Assembly: GCA_964370855.1 (NCBI GenBank)
Contig: CAYJMF010000007.1
Span: 1-64,000, forward strand
DNA length: 64,000 nt
DNA from: JAKLKS01 sp964370855
GTDB lineage: Bacteria; Planctomycetota; JAJSAM01; JAKLKS01
Direction of reading: 5' to 3'
This document shows positions 52,072 through 60,451 of the stretch, piece after piece; position 1 is the stretch's first letter; each line of letters begins with the position of its first letter. Both the position numbers and the translations under genes were made by a program. The notes beneath the pieces were generated by a model. It was not told the DNA's origin. It searched no databases and was given only the letters and a program-made list of their open reading frames with translations.

Positions 52072-52162
52072 GTCGCAGACTGGCACTTCTCTATCGGCGA
52101 CGCGAGGATAAGAGCACAGCCCGTGCCGGTCCGGCAAGGAGTCCCGGGGAGCATGACCCCGC

Positions 52163-54091
52163 TCAGCCCCGCCCCTCCGCCCGGGCCCCCGCCAGCCAGT
52201 CCCCGAGGAGGAGCAGGCGCCCCAGTTCCGGGGCGGCCCCCGTCTCCCCGCCCTCCCGGAACTCCCGGAGGAGGGCCCGGGCCCGCCCCCCGTCCACCCA
52301 CCCCTCCGTCGCCCCCAACGCCTCTTCCACCCGCCCCGTCAACCCCTCCCCCTCGGCCCGCAGCAGTGCCGTCATGAAGGGGGGGTTGAGGTTCACCGGG
52401 TCCACGCGGCGGGCCCGGAGAGGTGGAGGGAGCAGGTCCTCCAACCCGCGCCGCAGCAGGGACTTGCGCCATCCCCCCTGGACCTTCTCCTCGTAGTCCA
52501 CGCGGACCGTGAACTCCGCGAGGCGCCGGTCCGCGAAGGGGTGCCGGGCCTCCACCCCGCAGGCCGCCGCCCCCCGGCCGTAGCGCTCCACGGCGGGGCC
52601 GAGGAGGAGGGTCCCCGCCCGCCGCACCGCGTGGGCGCGGGCGGCGGCCCCCCCGACGCCCCCCTCCCCGGCCATGGCCGCGAGGACCCCGGCCACCCGC
52701 CCCCGGAGGTCGACCCGCCGGGCGAGGTCCCGGTCCACCAGGGTCCCGTCCATGGCCTCCCCCGGCCCGTCCACCCCCCGGAGCCGCCGCCAGACGGCCT
52801 TGAGGGAGGGGGGCGCCGCTCGTCTCAAAATGAGACGGGCGTACAGTCCGAGGGGGGAGGTCCCGTAGAACCGGCCGAACCCCCGGGCGAGGGACCAGGC
52901 GAGCCCGAAGCGCCCCTCGGCGGCGGCGTGGTCCATGCACTCCTCGTTGAGGGAGACCGCGAGGTCCCCGTCCACGCCGTCGAGGAGGATCCGCACTCCC
53001 GACTCCCGGGCGAGCAGGAACATGAGGAGCGGCACCGGCAGGATGCCCGCCTCGAAGGGCTCCTCGAACTCCCCGGAGAGCCGGCGGATCCCGGGGAGGA
53101 ACCGGGTCGCCTCCGTCTCCCGCAGCAGTCGCGGCGCGAGATCCCCGCCCGCCAGCACCGCCCGGAGGAAGGGGGCCTCGCAGCAGGCGGCCTCGTCGTC
53201 GGAGACGCAGGAGAAGGTCCGAAGCGGCGCGCCTCCAACCCCCCGCAGGATCGCCCGCGCCGCCACCACGATGGAGCCGGAGTCGAGCCCCCCCGACAGC
53301 ATCGACCCCGCGGCGGGGACCGCGCGGAGGCGACCCTTCACCGCCCGGAAGAACCGCTCCCGGAACCCCTCCAGCGCCTCCGCTCCCCGCACCCCGGGGA
53401 GGGCGGCGGCCGCCGCCCCGAGGTCCCAGTACTTCCGCTCCCGCCGCCCCCCGGACCCCACCACCATCAGGTGGGCCGCCGGCAGGCGGTGGATCCCCTC
53501 CCACATCGACTCCCCGGGATCGCCGAACTCCCGCACGTCCACCAGGGCGTCGGCGATGCGGGCCTCCCGCAGACGCGGCGCCACGGGGCCGAGCCGCAGC
53601 AGGGCCCGCGCCGAGGAGGCCGCCGCGAACACCCCCCCGGCCTCGAGCCAGTAGAGGGGGCGGCTCCCGTAGGCGTCCCGCGCGAGCAGCAGCCGCCCCC
53701 GGGGCCCGTCCCAGAGGAGAAGGGTGAAGTCGCCGGCGACCCGGTCGAGGAACCCCTCCTCCCACTTCCCGTAGGCGCGGAGGAGGAGTTCAGCGTCCCC
53801 CCGTCCCGCCCCCTCGGCCGGCGGGATCCCCAGCGCGTCGAGGAGCTCCTCCCGGTCGTCGAGGCGCACGTCGGCGGCCACGGCGAGGTCCGCGGAGGGA
53901 TGCCGGAAGAACCCGTGGGTCCCGGAGGGGTCGGGGGTGGCGATGAAGGCCCCGTGGGCGAGTCCGACGGGGCCGGAGAGGAAGGTGGAAGCGCCGTCGG
54001 GGCCGAGGACCGCCATGGCGGCCAGCACCCGCCGGAGATCCTCCTCGCGGGGCGGGTTCCCGGCTCCGAGGACGACTAGAAGGGCGGCCAC
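52163..54091 (-). CDS. Asparagine-synthetase-like lasso cyclase
   Basis: A 642-aa protein. The N-terminal domain is glutaminase-like but lacks the catalytic Cys2 (starts MAALLVV), so it does not release ammonia from glutamine. The C-terminal ATP-PPase domain has SGGLDS at 266-271, ILLDGVDGDLAVS, and GVEARHPFADRRLAEFTVRVDYEEKVQGGWRKSLLRRGLEDLLPP, as in McjC-type lasso cyclases, which adenylate the Asp/Glu side chain and close the macrolactam. GTG start at 54091 (GGAGAGGT upstream). Followed by two lasso precursor genes. An ordinary asparagine synthetase is less likely, given the missing Cys and the context. Confidence 0.83.
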   Translation of the reverse strand: MAALLVVLGAGNPPREEDLRRVLAAMAVLGPDGASTFLSGPVGLAHGAFIATPDPSGTHGFFRHPSADLAVAADVRLDDREELLDALGIPPAEGAGRGDAELLLRAYGKWEEGFLDRVAGDFTLLLWDGPRGRLLLARDAYGSRPLYWLEAGGVFAAASSARALLRLGPVAPRLREARIADALVDVREFGDPGESMWEGIHRLPAAHLMVVGSGGRRERKYWDLGAAAAALPGVRGAEALEGFRERFFRAVKGRLRAVPAAGSMLSGGLDSGSIVVAARAILRGVGGAPLRTFSCVSDDEAACCEAPFLRAVLAGGDLAPRLLRETEATRFLPGIRRLSGEFEEPFEAGILPVPLLMFLLARESGVRILLDGVDGDLAVSLNEECMDHAAAEGRFGLAWSLARGFGRFYGTSPLGLYARLILRRAAPPSLKAVWRRLRGVDGPGEAMDGTLVDRDLARRVDLRGRVAGVLAAMAGEGGVGGAAARAHAVRRAGTLLLGPAVERYGRGAAACGVEARHPFADRRLAEFTVRVDYEEKVQGGWRKSLLRRGLEDLLPPPLRARRVDPVNLNPPFMTALLRAEGEGLTGRVEEALGATEGWVDGGRARALLREFREGGETGAAPELGRLLLLGDWLAGARAEGRG

Positions 54092-54166
54092 GCTGGATGA
54101 CCTCTCCGAGTGATACGGTTCGGGGGGGAGCCCTGACGGGCTCCCCATGGGGGAGCGGGGGGTCCT

Positions 54167-54406
54167 GTGAACTTCAGGGTACGGGCAGGGGCGGCGGGCT
54201 CCCACGTCGAAAGCGCCGGGGAGGGGGGCGGGGAGGCCTGGGGTCAGGGGCTTCGGGCTCCCGGGGGCGCGGCCTCCGCGGCGCGCCGGGCGGCGTTCCT
54301 TTTCTCCTGGTATGCCCTCGTCTTCGCGCTCACCTGGGGCGCACTGGCGGTGCTGGACGTCGGGCAGGACTGGGCCGCCTGGATGGCGGAGCAGGTCTCC
54401 CGGTAG
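54167..54406 (+). CDS. Small single-pass membrane protein
   Basis: A 79-aa protein, with a disordered Gly/Ala-rich N-terminus and one helix (AFLFSWYALVFALTWGALAVLDV). GTG start with GGGAGCGGGGGG upstream. Shares the pattern F..W..L...LTW..LAVLD with the small protein at 54539-54706 and, more loosely, with 4995-5189. It is divergent from the lasso cyclase gene. Function unknown. Confidence 0.5.
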   Translation: MNFRVRAGAAGSHVESAGEGGGEAWGQGLRAPGGAASAARRAAFLFSWYALVFALTWGALAVLDVGQDWAAWMAEQVSR

Positions 54407-54538
54407 CACCGCTCCTCGCGGGGAGGGGGGAGAGGGGGCGGGGCGCACTCCGGGATTCGGGGAATTCCTGTCGGGTTCCCGGCCGGGACTCCGAATCCAG
54501 AGGCAGGGGCCGGTGGATTCACGGCCCGGGGAGGGGCC

Positions 54539-54706
54539 GTGGGGGAGGCGAGAGGGGAGGGGAGGCGGGGGAGGAGGCCCCGGTCCCGGGGGCTCCCGGC
54601 CCGGGCGGGGTGGGTCCGTTCCCTCGCCCTGTTCCTCGCCTGGCTCGTCCTCGCCATGGGCCTCACCTGGGGGGTCCTGGCGGTCCTGGATGCCTGGATC
54701 TCGTGA
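54539..54706 (+). CDS. Small single-pass membrane protein (short ORF)
   Basis: A 55-aa open frame (GTG 54539, stop 54704-54706): a basic Gly/Arg-rich N-terminus, then SLALFLAWLVLAMGLTWGVLAVLDAWIS. The helix is clearly related to that of 54167-54406 (LTWG.LAVLD). Presumably a tandem paralogue. No function can be given. Confidence 0.45.
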   Translation: MGEARGEGRRGRRPRSRGLPARAGWVRSLALFLAWLVLAMGLTWGVLAVLDAWIS

Positions 54707-54730
54707 GAGGATGCGAGCCGGTCCCCCCGG

Positions 54731-54816
54731 TGGGCGAGGTGGGAGTCGAACCCACAGCGGGCCCGAGGGCCCCGAGGTTTTTAAAACCTCTGCGTCTGCC
54801 GTTCCGCCACTCGCCC
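54731..54816 (-). tRNA. tRNA-Leu (anticodon UAA)
   Basis: 86 nt, class II with a long variable arm. Acceptor stem GGGCGAG/CTCGCCC, discriminator A, anticodon arm GAGGT-TTTAAAA-ACCTC with UAA anticodon, T arm GTGGG-TTCGACT-CCCAC. The genomic 3' end is A-CCG, so CCA is added after transcription. It would decode UUA/UUG, rare in such a GC-rich genome. Confidence 0.93.
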
Positions 54817-54889
54817 CGAGGAAGAGACTCAGCCGCCTAATCGGTCGGCAGAGGGAAGGGCGGCGACCAGGGAAGCCATGGGCGAACAT

Positions 54890-54922
54890 CCTACCCCGGC
54901 CCCCCCAAGGGGGCCGGGTAGG
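54890..54922. terminator. GC-rich hairpin between tRNA-Leu and Nudix gene
   Basis: CCTACCCCGGCCCCC (54890-54904) faces GGGGGCCGGGTAGG (54909-54922), about 14 pairs with one bulge. It sits upstream of the - strand tRNA and upstream of the + strand Nudix gene; a terminator or insulating hairpin is likely. Confidence 0.45.
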
Positions 54923-55010
54923 ATCCCGGCTCAGGGATCCCTGTCCCCGGCCGATGGTAGAAGTATCAGGCCCCGATACGCTCCAGGGGTCGACCCGGGA
55001 GGTGCGCCGC

Positions 55011-55409
55011 ATGGCTCGAGCCAGGGAGGGGGACGCCGCCTTCGTCGTCATCGTCAGCCGCGCCCGCCGGGTCCTCCTCGTCCAGAAGTGGGACGGGACC
55101 TGGGGGCTCCCCGGGGGCCGCGTCGAGAAGGGGGAGACCCCCCGTCGTGCGCTCCGGCGCGAGGTGAAGGAGGAGACCGGACTCCGCATGCGGGACGCCG
55201 AACTGGTCCTCGAGAAGGACCGGGCCGGCCGGCGCGAATTCGTCTACGCGGCGCCGAAGCGGGACGTCAGGGGGAGCCTCTCCGGGAAGACGAAGGAGAT
55301 CCTCCAGCAGAAGTGGGTGCGGCCGGGGCGGGCGAAGCGGATGCTCACCAACGGCAACGTGCTGCGGCTGGAGAAGGCCTACCCGAAGGCGCTCAGGCTC
55401 CTCGGCTAG
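55011..55409 (+). CDS. Nudix hydrolase
   Basis: A 132-aa NUDIX protein, hydrolysing a nucleoside-diphosphate-linked substrate. The full Nudix box G-x5-E-x7-REVKEETGL is present (GRVEKGETPRRALRREVKEETGL region), preceded by WDGTWGLPGG. The C-terminal part is basic. Substrate unknown. ATG with GGGAGG upstream. Ends 51 bp before the third MBOAT gene. Confidence 0.87.
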   Translation: MARAREGDAAFVVIVSRARRVLLVQKWDGTWGLPGGRVEKGETPRRALRREVKEETGLRMRDAELVLEKDRAGRREFVYAAPKRDVRGSLSGKTKEILQQKWVRPGRAKRMLTNGNVLRLEKAYPKALRLLG

Positions 55410-55460
55410 GTCCCCGGGCGAAGGCGTGCATCCCCCCGGAACGCGCGGAGCCGGCTAGCG

Positions 55461-56921
55461 GTGCTGTTCAACTCCTGGACGTTCCTCCTCCTCTTCTTCC
55501 CCCTCGTCCTGGTCCTGGCCAGGCTCACCGGGAACTGGACCGCGAGGAAGTCCCTCCTCCTCGTCTCCAGCTACGTGTTCTATGCGGCCTGGAATCCACC
55601 CTTCGTCCTGCTCCTGTGGTTCTCCACCGTCCTCGACTGGATCGTGGCGCGCTTCCTGCACGGGACCCGGTCCCCGGGCCGCCGGAAGGCGTGGCTGGTC
55701 CTCAGCGTCGTCGTGAACCTCGGGATGCTGTCCTGGTTCAAGTACGGCGCCTTCCTGGTCGAGAACCTCAACGCCCTGGCCGCGGGGGTGGGCGCCTCAT
55801 GGAGGTGGGATTCCTGGAGCGTCGTCCTGCCCGTGGGCATCTCCTTCTACACGTTCCAGACGCTCTCCTACACCATCGACGTCTACCGGGGGACCCTCAA
55901 GCCGGCCTCGTCGTTCCTCGACTACGCGCTGTTCGTGACCTTCTTCCCCCAGCTCGTGGCCGGTCCCATCGTCCGGGCCTCCGACTTCCTCCCCCGGTGC
56001 CGGGAACCGAAATCGGGAAGCGCGGGGCAGGTCGGATGGGGGCTGTGCCTGCTCGTGATCGGCCTCTTCGCGAAGGTGGTGCTCGCGGACACCATGGCGG
56101 CTCCGACCGTCGAGTCGGTCTTCGACGGGGAAGCGTCGCCGGGTTTCCTCGCCGCCTGGGCGGGGACGCTGGCCTTCAGCATGCAGATCTTCTACGACTT
56201 TTCCGGTTACTCCCTGTGCGCGGTCGGTGCGGGCCTCTGCCTCGGGTTCGACCTCCCCGACAACTTCCGGTACCCGTATGCCGCCAGGGGATTCTCCGAC
56301 TTCTGGAACCGGTGGCACATCAGCCTCTCGACCTGGCTCCGGGACTACCTCTACCTTCCCCTCGGGGGAAATCGCGGGGGGCCCGGCCGGACCACCCTCA
56401 ACCTCATGACGACCATGCTCCTCGGCGGGCTGTGGCACGGCGCCTCGTGGATGTTCGTGATCTGGGGAGCCCTTCACGGGCTCTACATCGTCCTGGAGCG
56501 GCGGCTCCGCGGGGGGAGCCTCCACCGCTGGCCCTTCTGGGAGAGCACGGCGGGCCGGCTCGTCCTGACCCTGTCCACGTTCCTCCTGGTCTGCATCGCC
56601 TGGGTCTTCTTCCGGGCGCGGGACGTCCCTTCGGCCATGGCGCTCCTCGGGGCGATGCTGGACCCCGGGGCGGCGGTGGAGGCGGCCGCCGGCGTCCTCG
56701 CGGGGCGGCCTCCGTGGTCCGCCGGGGAGTGCCTGGTCATCGGACTCCTGACGGCGGGGACCCTGGTGCTCCACGCACGCCTCCGGGACTCGAGCCTGGA
56801 GGCCCTCTTCTCCAGGATGGCATCCTGGGCGCGCCCGGTCGTCCTCGGAGTGATGGCATTCATGGTCTTCGTCGCCATGGGGGGGGGGAATGACCGGTCC
56901 TTCATCTACTTCCAGTTCTGA
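55461..56921 (+). CDS. MBOAT-family membrane acyltransferase, copy 3 (diverged)
   Basis: A 486-aa MBOAT (AlgI-like) protein, clearly more distant from the two at 1940 and 48340. It keeps MLFNSWTFLLLFFPLV at the start, FFPQLVAGPIV, FYDFSGYSLCAVGAGLCLGF, FWNRWHISLSTWLRDYLYLPLGGNR, His326 in GGLWHGASW and the FIYFQF end. GTG start. The 3' end overlaps the partner gene by 32 nt. Probably acylates another surface glycan. Confidence 0.9.
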   Translation: MLFNSWTFLLLFFPLVLVLARLTGNWTARKSLLLVSSYVFYAAWNPPFVLLLWFSTVLDWIVARFLHGTRSPGRRKAWLVLSVVVNLGMLSWFKYGAFLVENLNALAAGVGASWRWDSWSVVLPVGISFYTFQTLSYTIDVYRGTLKPASSFLDYALFVTFFPQLVAGPIVRASDFLPRCREPKSGSAGQVGWGLCLLVIGLFAKVVLADTMAAPTVESVFDGEASPGFLAAWAGTLAFSMQIFYDFSGYSLCAVGAGLCLGFDLPDNFRYPYAARGFSDFWNRWHISLSTWLRDYLYLPLGGNRGGPGRTTLNLMTTMLLGGLWHGASWMFVIWGALHGLYIVLERRLRGGSLHRWPFWESTAGRLVLTLSTFLLVCIAWVFFRARDVPSAMALLGAMLDPGAAVEAAAGVLAGRPPWSAGECLVIGLLTAGTLVLHARLRDSSLEALFSRMASWARPVVLGVMAFMVFVAMGGGNDRSFIYFQF

Positions 56922-57951
56922 GGGGAGGATCCCCGACCTCCCGTTCGCGCGCCTCTGCGCCTTCACCACGGCCGTCTTCCTCGTCCTCCTCGGAGCGGCG
57001 GAAGGGGCCTTCCGGGGGGCGGGGCACCGGCCCTCGGTGGCGGACACTCCGACGCTGTGGGCCATCCGGAGGTCCGAGGTCTACGCCGCGGACGGCAGGA
57101 GGAGCCTCGTCATCGTCGGCTCCTCCCGATCCCAGCTGGGAATCGTGCCCGGCGCCATCGAGGAGGCGGTCCCCGGCGTCCGGGTGACCCACCTCGCCAT
57201 CGACGGGCGCCCTTCCTGGGTCGTTCTCGACGACCTCTGCCGGGATCCGCGGTTCGACGGGATCATCCTGTGGGACACCTTCGGCCTGGGACTGGGACCC
57301 GGCGAAAAGGGGAGGCACGGGAGACAGCGGGAGTTCCTCGATGCGTTCCATGCCGGGAACCGTTTCGGGGGGGGAATCGACCGGGATCTCAACGGCCGCG
57401 CATCGAGCCTCCTCCAGGGGAGTCTCTCGGTGCTGTCGCCCCTCATGGATGGCCGACGCCGGGTCCTCCTCTGGTCCCTCCTCTCCAGGCCCACGTACCA
57501 CGCCATGGACGGGCGGAGGCACCGCTCGGCGGGCTACATGGACCGCATGACGCCGGTGGAGCTCCGGCAACACCGCGAGGAGAGGACCAGGCGCCGGGCG
57601 ATGGACCGCACCCGCCTCGATCCACGGGAGTACCCCGGCCTCCTGTCGGAGTTCCTCACGCCGCTCCGGGACTCCCTCGTCTCCCGGGGAGGGGCCCTGG
57701 TCCTCCTGCGGATGCCGACGACCGGTGACCACCTCGGGATGGACGACGAGGATGCCCCGCGGCGGGAGTTCTGGGACCGGATCGAGCCCCTGACGGGCAT
57801 CCCCGCGATCCACTTCCAGGACGACCCCGGCCTTGCCGGATTCGACTGCCCCGACGGTTCCCACCTGGATGCGCGGGATGCCCCCGTCTTCTCGCGACGC
57901 CTCGCGGAGGTGCTGAAGGAACGGCTGCCGGCCGATGTCCTCCCTCGCTGA
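56890..57951 (+). CDS. SGNH-like partner of MBOAT copy 3
   Basis: A 353-aa protein with one N-terminal helix (LCAFTTAVFLVLLGAAEGAF) and an SGNH-like extracytoplasmic domain: LVIVGSSRSQLGIVP (block I Ser) and CPDGSHLDARDAPVFSRRLAEVL (D-x2-H). Structure and pairing repeat those of the other two cassettes although sequence similarity is low. ATG at 56890 has a run of G as ribosome site inside the MBOAT gene. Confidence 0.75.
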   Translation: MTGPSSTSSSEGRIPDLPFARLCAFTTAVFLVLLGAAEGAFRGAGHRPSVADTPTLWAIRRSEVYAADGRRSLVIVGSSRSQLGIVPGAIEEAVPGVRVTHLAIDGRPSWVVLDDLCRDPRFDGIILWDTFGLGLGPGEKGRHGRQREFLDAFHAGNRFGGGIDRDLNGRASSLLQGSLSVLSPLMDGRRRVLLWSLLSRPTYHAMDGRRHRSAGYMDRMTPVELRQHREERTRRRAMDRTRLDPREYPGLLSEFLTPLRDSLVSRGGALVLLRMPTTGDHLGMDDEDAPRREFWDRIEPLTGIPAIHFQDDPGLAGFDCPDGSHLDARDAPVFSRRLAEVLKERLPADVLPR

Positions 57952-57993
57952 GGAGGGGGGGCGGCGGGAGGGGACCGGCCGGCGCGCGTTCGA

Positions 57994-58815
57994 CTACGGA
58001 GGCCCCTCGCGCCCCCTCCACTCCCTCTGCACCCTCCCCTCCATCCCCCCGGCCACGGTGAGGACCTCGCCGGTGACGTGCCGCGCGGCGGGGGAGGCGA
58101 GCCAGCAGACGGCGGACGCGACGTCCTCGGGGAGGGCGAGCCTCTCCAGCGCCGCGGTGCGGAGCGCCCTCTCCGCGGCGCCGGGGCGGGCGAGTTCCGA
58201 CCGGGTCATCTCCGAGACGGTCCAGCCCGGCTCCACGAGGTTGACCCGGGCCGCGGGGTCCAGCGCCACGATCTCGTTCTTGAGGGTGAGGTTGAGGCCG
58301 CGGAGCGCGCTCTTGGCCGCGGCGTACTCCCCGTGGCCCCGCTCCCCGAACCGCCCCGCGGTGGAGCCGACGAGGACCACGGCGGCCCCCTCCCCGTCCC
58401 CCCGGGGGCCGGTGCGCTCGAGCGAGCGGAGGAAGGCGCGCACGGTCCAGAGCACGCCGAGGAGGTCCACCTCGACGACCTCCCGGATCCGGGCGGCGTC
58501 CATGCGGTGGAGGGGGGTCTCCTCCGGGGGCCAGATGCCGGCGTTGGGGACGCAGACGTCGAGGCGGCCGAAGCGGGCCTCGGCGGCGGCCACGACACCG
58601 TCCAGCGCCCCCTCGTCCCGGACGTCCCCCCCGAGGACCAGCGCCCGGTCGTACCAGGGGCGGGCGTCCACGAAGGCCCGCAGGTCCGCGGCGCGGCCGC
58701 CGGCCTGGAGGACGAGGTACGCCCCCTCCGCGGCGAAGGCGTCGGCCAGGGCCCGCCCGATGGTGCCGGAGGCGCCGGTCACCCAGACGACGCGGTCGGC
58801 GAGGCCAAGGAGCAC
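57994..58815 (-). CDS. SDR-family oxidoreductase
   Basis: A 273-aa classical short-chain dehydrogenase. VWVTGASGTIGRALADAFAAEGAYLVLQAGG binds the cofactor, VPNAGIW is the NNAG-like motif, the active site is VGSTAGRFGERGHGEYAAAKSALRGL (Ser, Tyr-x3-Lys), and the C-terminus is AVCWLASPAARHVTGEVLTVAGGM. The GTG at 58815 (reading VLLGLADR) is preferred over the long upstream extension. Substrate unknown; fatty-acid or sugar reductase. It ends convergent with the third MBOAT cassette. Confidence 0.85.
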   Translation of the reverse strand: MLLGLADRVVWVTGASGTIGRALADAFAAEGAYLVLQAGGRAADLRAFVDARPWYDRALVLGGDVRDEGALDGVVAAAEARFGRLDVCVPNAGIWPPEETPLHRMDAARIREVVEVDLLGVLWTVRAFLRSLERTGPRGDGEGAAVVLVGSTAGRFGERGHGEYAAAKSALRGLNLTLKNEIVALDPAARVNLVEPGWTVSEMTRSELARPGAAERALRTAALERLALPEDVASAVCWLASPAARHVTGEVLTVAGGMEGRVQREWRGREGPP

Positions 58816-58858
58816 GTGAGGAGTGTAAGGGAAACGGACCTCCCCCCCTCGACTCCCG

Positions 58859-60451
58859 TCACTCCCCCTTCCCCTCCTCCAGCGCCTTCGCCATCGCGAC
58901 GGCGCTCCCCGCATCCAACTTCGCCATGAAGGGCCACTGCCCCGAGGCCGCGTCCTCCAGCAGGAGCACGATGCGCGGATCCTCCACGGGCCGCCCGTCG
59001 GCCCCCCGCCCCGTGTACCGGGGGAGGAGCCGCACCCGGAGCCCCGGGATGGTGAACCGCCCCTCCACGGGCCGGTAGGGGCGGAGGTAGATCCCCGCCT
59101 CCGTCCCCGGCGGGACCGCCCCTCTCCCCTCCGCCCCGGGCCGGCCCGCGGCGAGCGCGCGGAGTTCCGCGGCGATCCTCCGCGCCACGCCGCCGGGAAG
59201 CGCGGCGGTGGCGACGACGTCGGGACCCGGGAGGGCGACGAGGTCGAGGGAGATCCCCTCGCTTCCCGCGGTCACGACGAGACCCCCCTTCTCCCCCGCG
59301 AGGACCAGCGCCCGGTTCCCGTCCAGGGTCCGGGTCCCGAGGGTGACCTCCAGGGTGAGCAGCGTCGGGGGGAAGAGGATCCCCTCGATGCCCTCCATCA
59401 CCGCGGGGAGCGGGCTCCTCCCGTTGGAGAGGACGCAGACGAAGGCGTCCTCCTCGAGGAAGCGGGCGACCATGCAGCCGTACCCGTGGACGCCGCCCCC
59501 GTGGGAGGCCTTCCGCGTGCCGCGGTCCGTGGTCTCCACCTGCCACCCGAGCGCGTAGCCCGCGAGCGCCGGCTCCACCCAGCGCTCCCGCGCCGGCCCG
59601 TCGAGGACCCCGTCCCCGCGGAGCGCCCGGTCCCACCGGAGGAGGTCCTCCGCCGTGGTGACGACGCCCCCCATGCCGCGGTAGCCCCATCCCCAGTGCC
59701 AGTCGGCGGCGGTCCCGTCGGGCATGGAGTCGCCGCGGCGGACCGAGTCCCGCTTCCGGTCGAGGCGCTTCTCCGACACGAACCCGGTGTCGGCCATGCC
59801 CGCGGGGGCGAAGAGGCGCGCCCTCGCGTACTCCTCGAAGGGCTTCCCCGAGGCGACCTCGACGACGGCGGCGAGGACGGCGTAGGCGGCGTTGCAGTAG
59901 GCGAACCTCTCCCCGGGCCGGGAGCCGAGGGGGGCGGCGGCGTGGAGGCGGACCATCTCGTCCCGCCCCATGGGGGAGGCGTAGGGGATGCCCGACTCCG
60001 GGGACATGCCGGAGGTGTGGTGGAGGAGCTGGCGGAGGGTGAGGGCGCCGCCCTCCTTCGGGAGGCGCTTGAAGAAGCGGGAGAGGGGATCGTCGAGGGT
60101 GAGGCGCTTCTCCATCTCGAGGCGGAGGATGGCGGCGGCGGTGAAGGACTTGGAGACGGAGGCGATCTCGAAGAGGGTGCGCGGGGTGTTCCGCCGCTTC
60201 GCGTAGTCGGCGAAGCCGTAGCCCTTGGCGAGAAGCACTTTCCCGCCCCGGGCGACGAGGACCGCCCCCCAGAACTCCCCCTTCGTCGCGTCGAGGACCG
60301 CGGCGTCGAGCGCGCGGCCCACCTCCCCCTCGACGACGGTGCCGTCGCCGGGAGGGAGGGGGTCGTCGCCGGCGGCGGCGCGGGCGGAGACACCGGGCAG
60401 CAGCAGGAGGGGGAGGGCGGCGGCGCGGAGGAACCGGGCCCCGCGCCTCAT
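58859..60451 (-). CDS. Secreted serine hydrolase of beta-lactamase/penicillin-binding-like family
   Basis: A 530-aa protein with a signal peptide (MRRGARFLRAAALPLLLLPGVSARA) and a class C beta-lactamase-like fold. SxxK motif SVSK in FEIASVSKSFTAAAIL, the YxN motif in FAYCNAAYAVLAAV, and the third motif HGGGVHGYG. The 150-residue C-terminal part is beta-rich and not recognised. Likely an esterase or D-peptidase in the periplasm; no evidence of antibiotic resistance. Its start overlaps the stop of the methyltransferase upstream. Confidence 0.85.
   Translation of the reverse strand: MRRGARFLRAAALPLLLLPGVSARAAAGDDPLPPGDGTVVEGEVGRALDAAVLDATKGEFWGAVLVARGGKVLLAKGYGFADYAKRRNTPRTLFEIASVSKSFTAAAILRLEMEKRLTLDDPLSRFFKRLPKEGGALTLRQLLHHTSGMSPESGIPYASPMGRDEMVRLHAAAPLGSRPGERFAYCNAAYAVLAAVVEVASGKPFEEYARARLFAPAGMADTGFVSEKRLDRKRDSVRRGDSMPDGTAADWHWGWGYRGMGGVVTTAEDLLRWDRALRGDGVLDGPARERWVEPALAGYALGWQVETTDRGTRKASHGGGVHGYGCMVARFLEEDAFVCVLSNGRSPLPAVMEGIEGILFPPTLLTLEVTLGTRTLDGNRALVLAGEKGGLVVTAGSEGISLDLVALPGPDVVATAALPGGVARRIAAELRALAAGRPGAEGRGAVPPGTEAGIYLRPYRPVEGRFTIPGLRVRLLPRYTGRGADGRPVEDPRIVLLLEDAASGQWPFMAKLDAGSAVAMAKALEEGKGE

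Larger units (their letters stand above)
51551..52110 (-). repeat. Tandem duplication of about 280 bp carrying both lasso precursors
   Basis: Two copies, about 51551-51829 and 51830-52110, similar over leader, core and upstream sequence (ATG to ATG 279 bp; hairpin to hairpin 281 bp). Identity is high across the leader and falls in the core tail and at the extreme N-terminal part, suggesting duplication followed by change of the product sequence. Confidence 0.82.

Noticed and set aside
54092..54830. Possible RRE or protease gene for the lasso cluster between the cyclase and tRNA-Leu.
   Set aside because: Only small + strand membrane proteins are there. Nothing resembling a PqqD-like RRE or a transglutaminase-like His/Cys/Asp protein was found in either strand of this stretch.
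52163..55189. The lasso cyclase frame could be extended to a 1008-aa protein starting at 55189.
   Set aside because: The extra 366 residues run antisense through the Nudix gene, tRNA-Leu and the small membrane proteins, and are low-complexity Pro/Arg/Gly. The GTG at 54091 has a ribosome site and fits the cyclase length.
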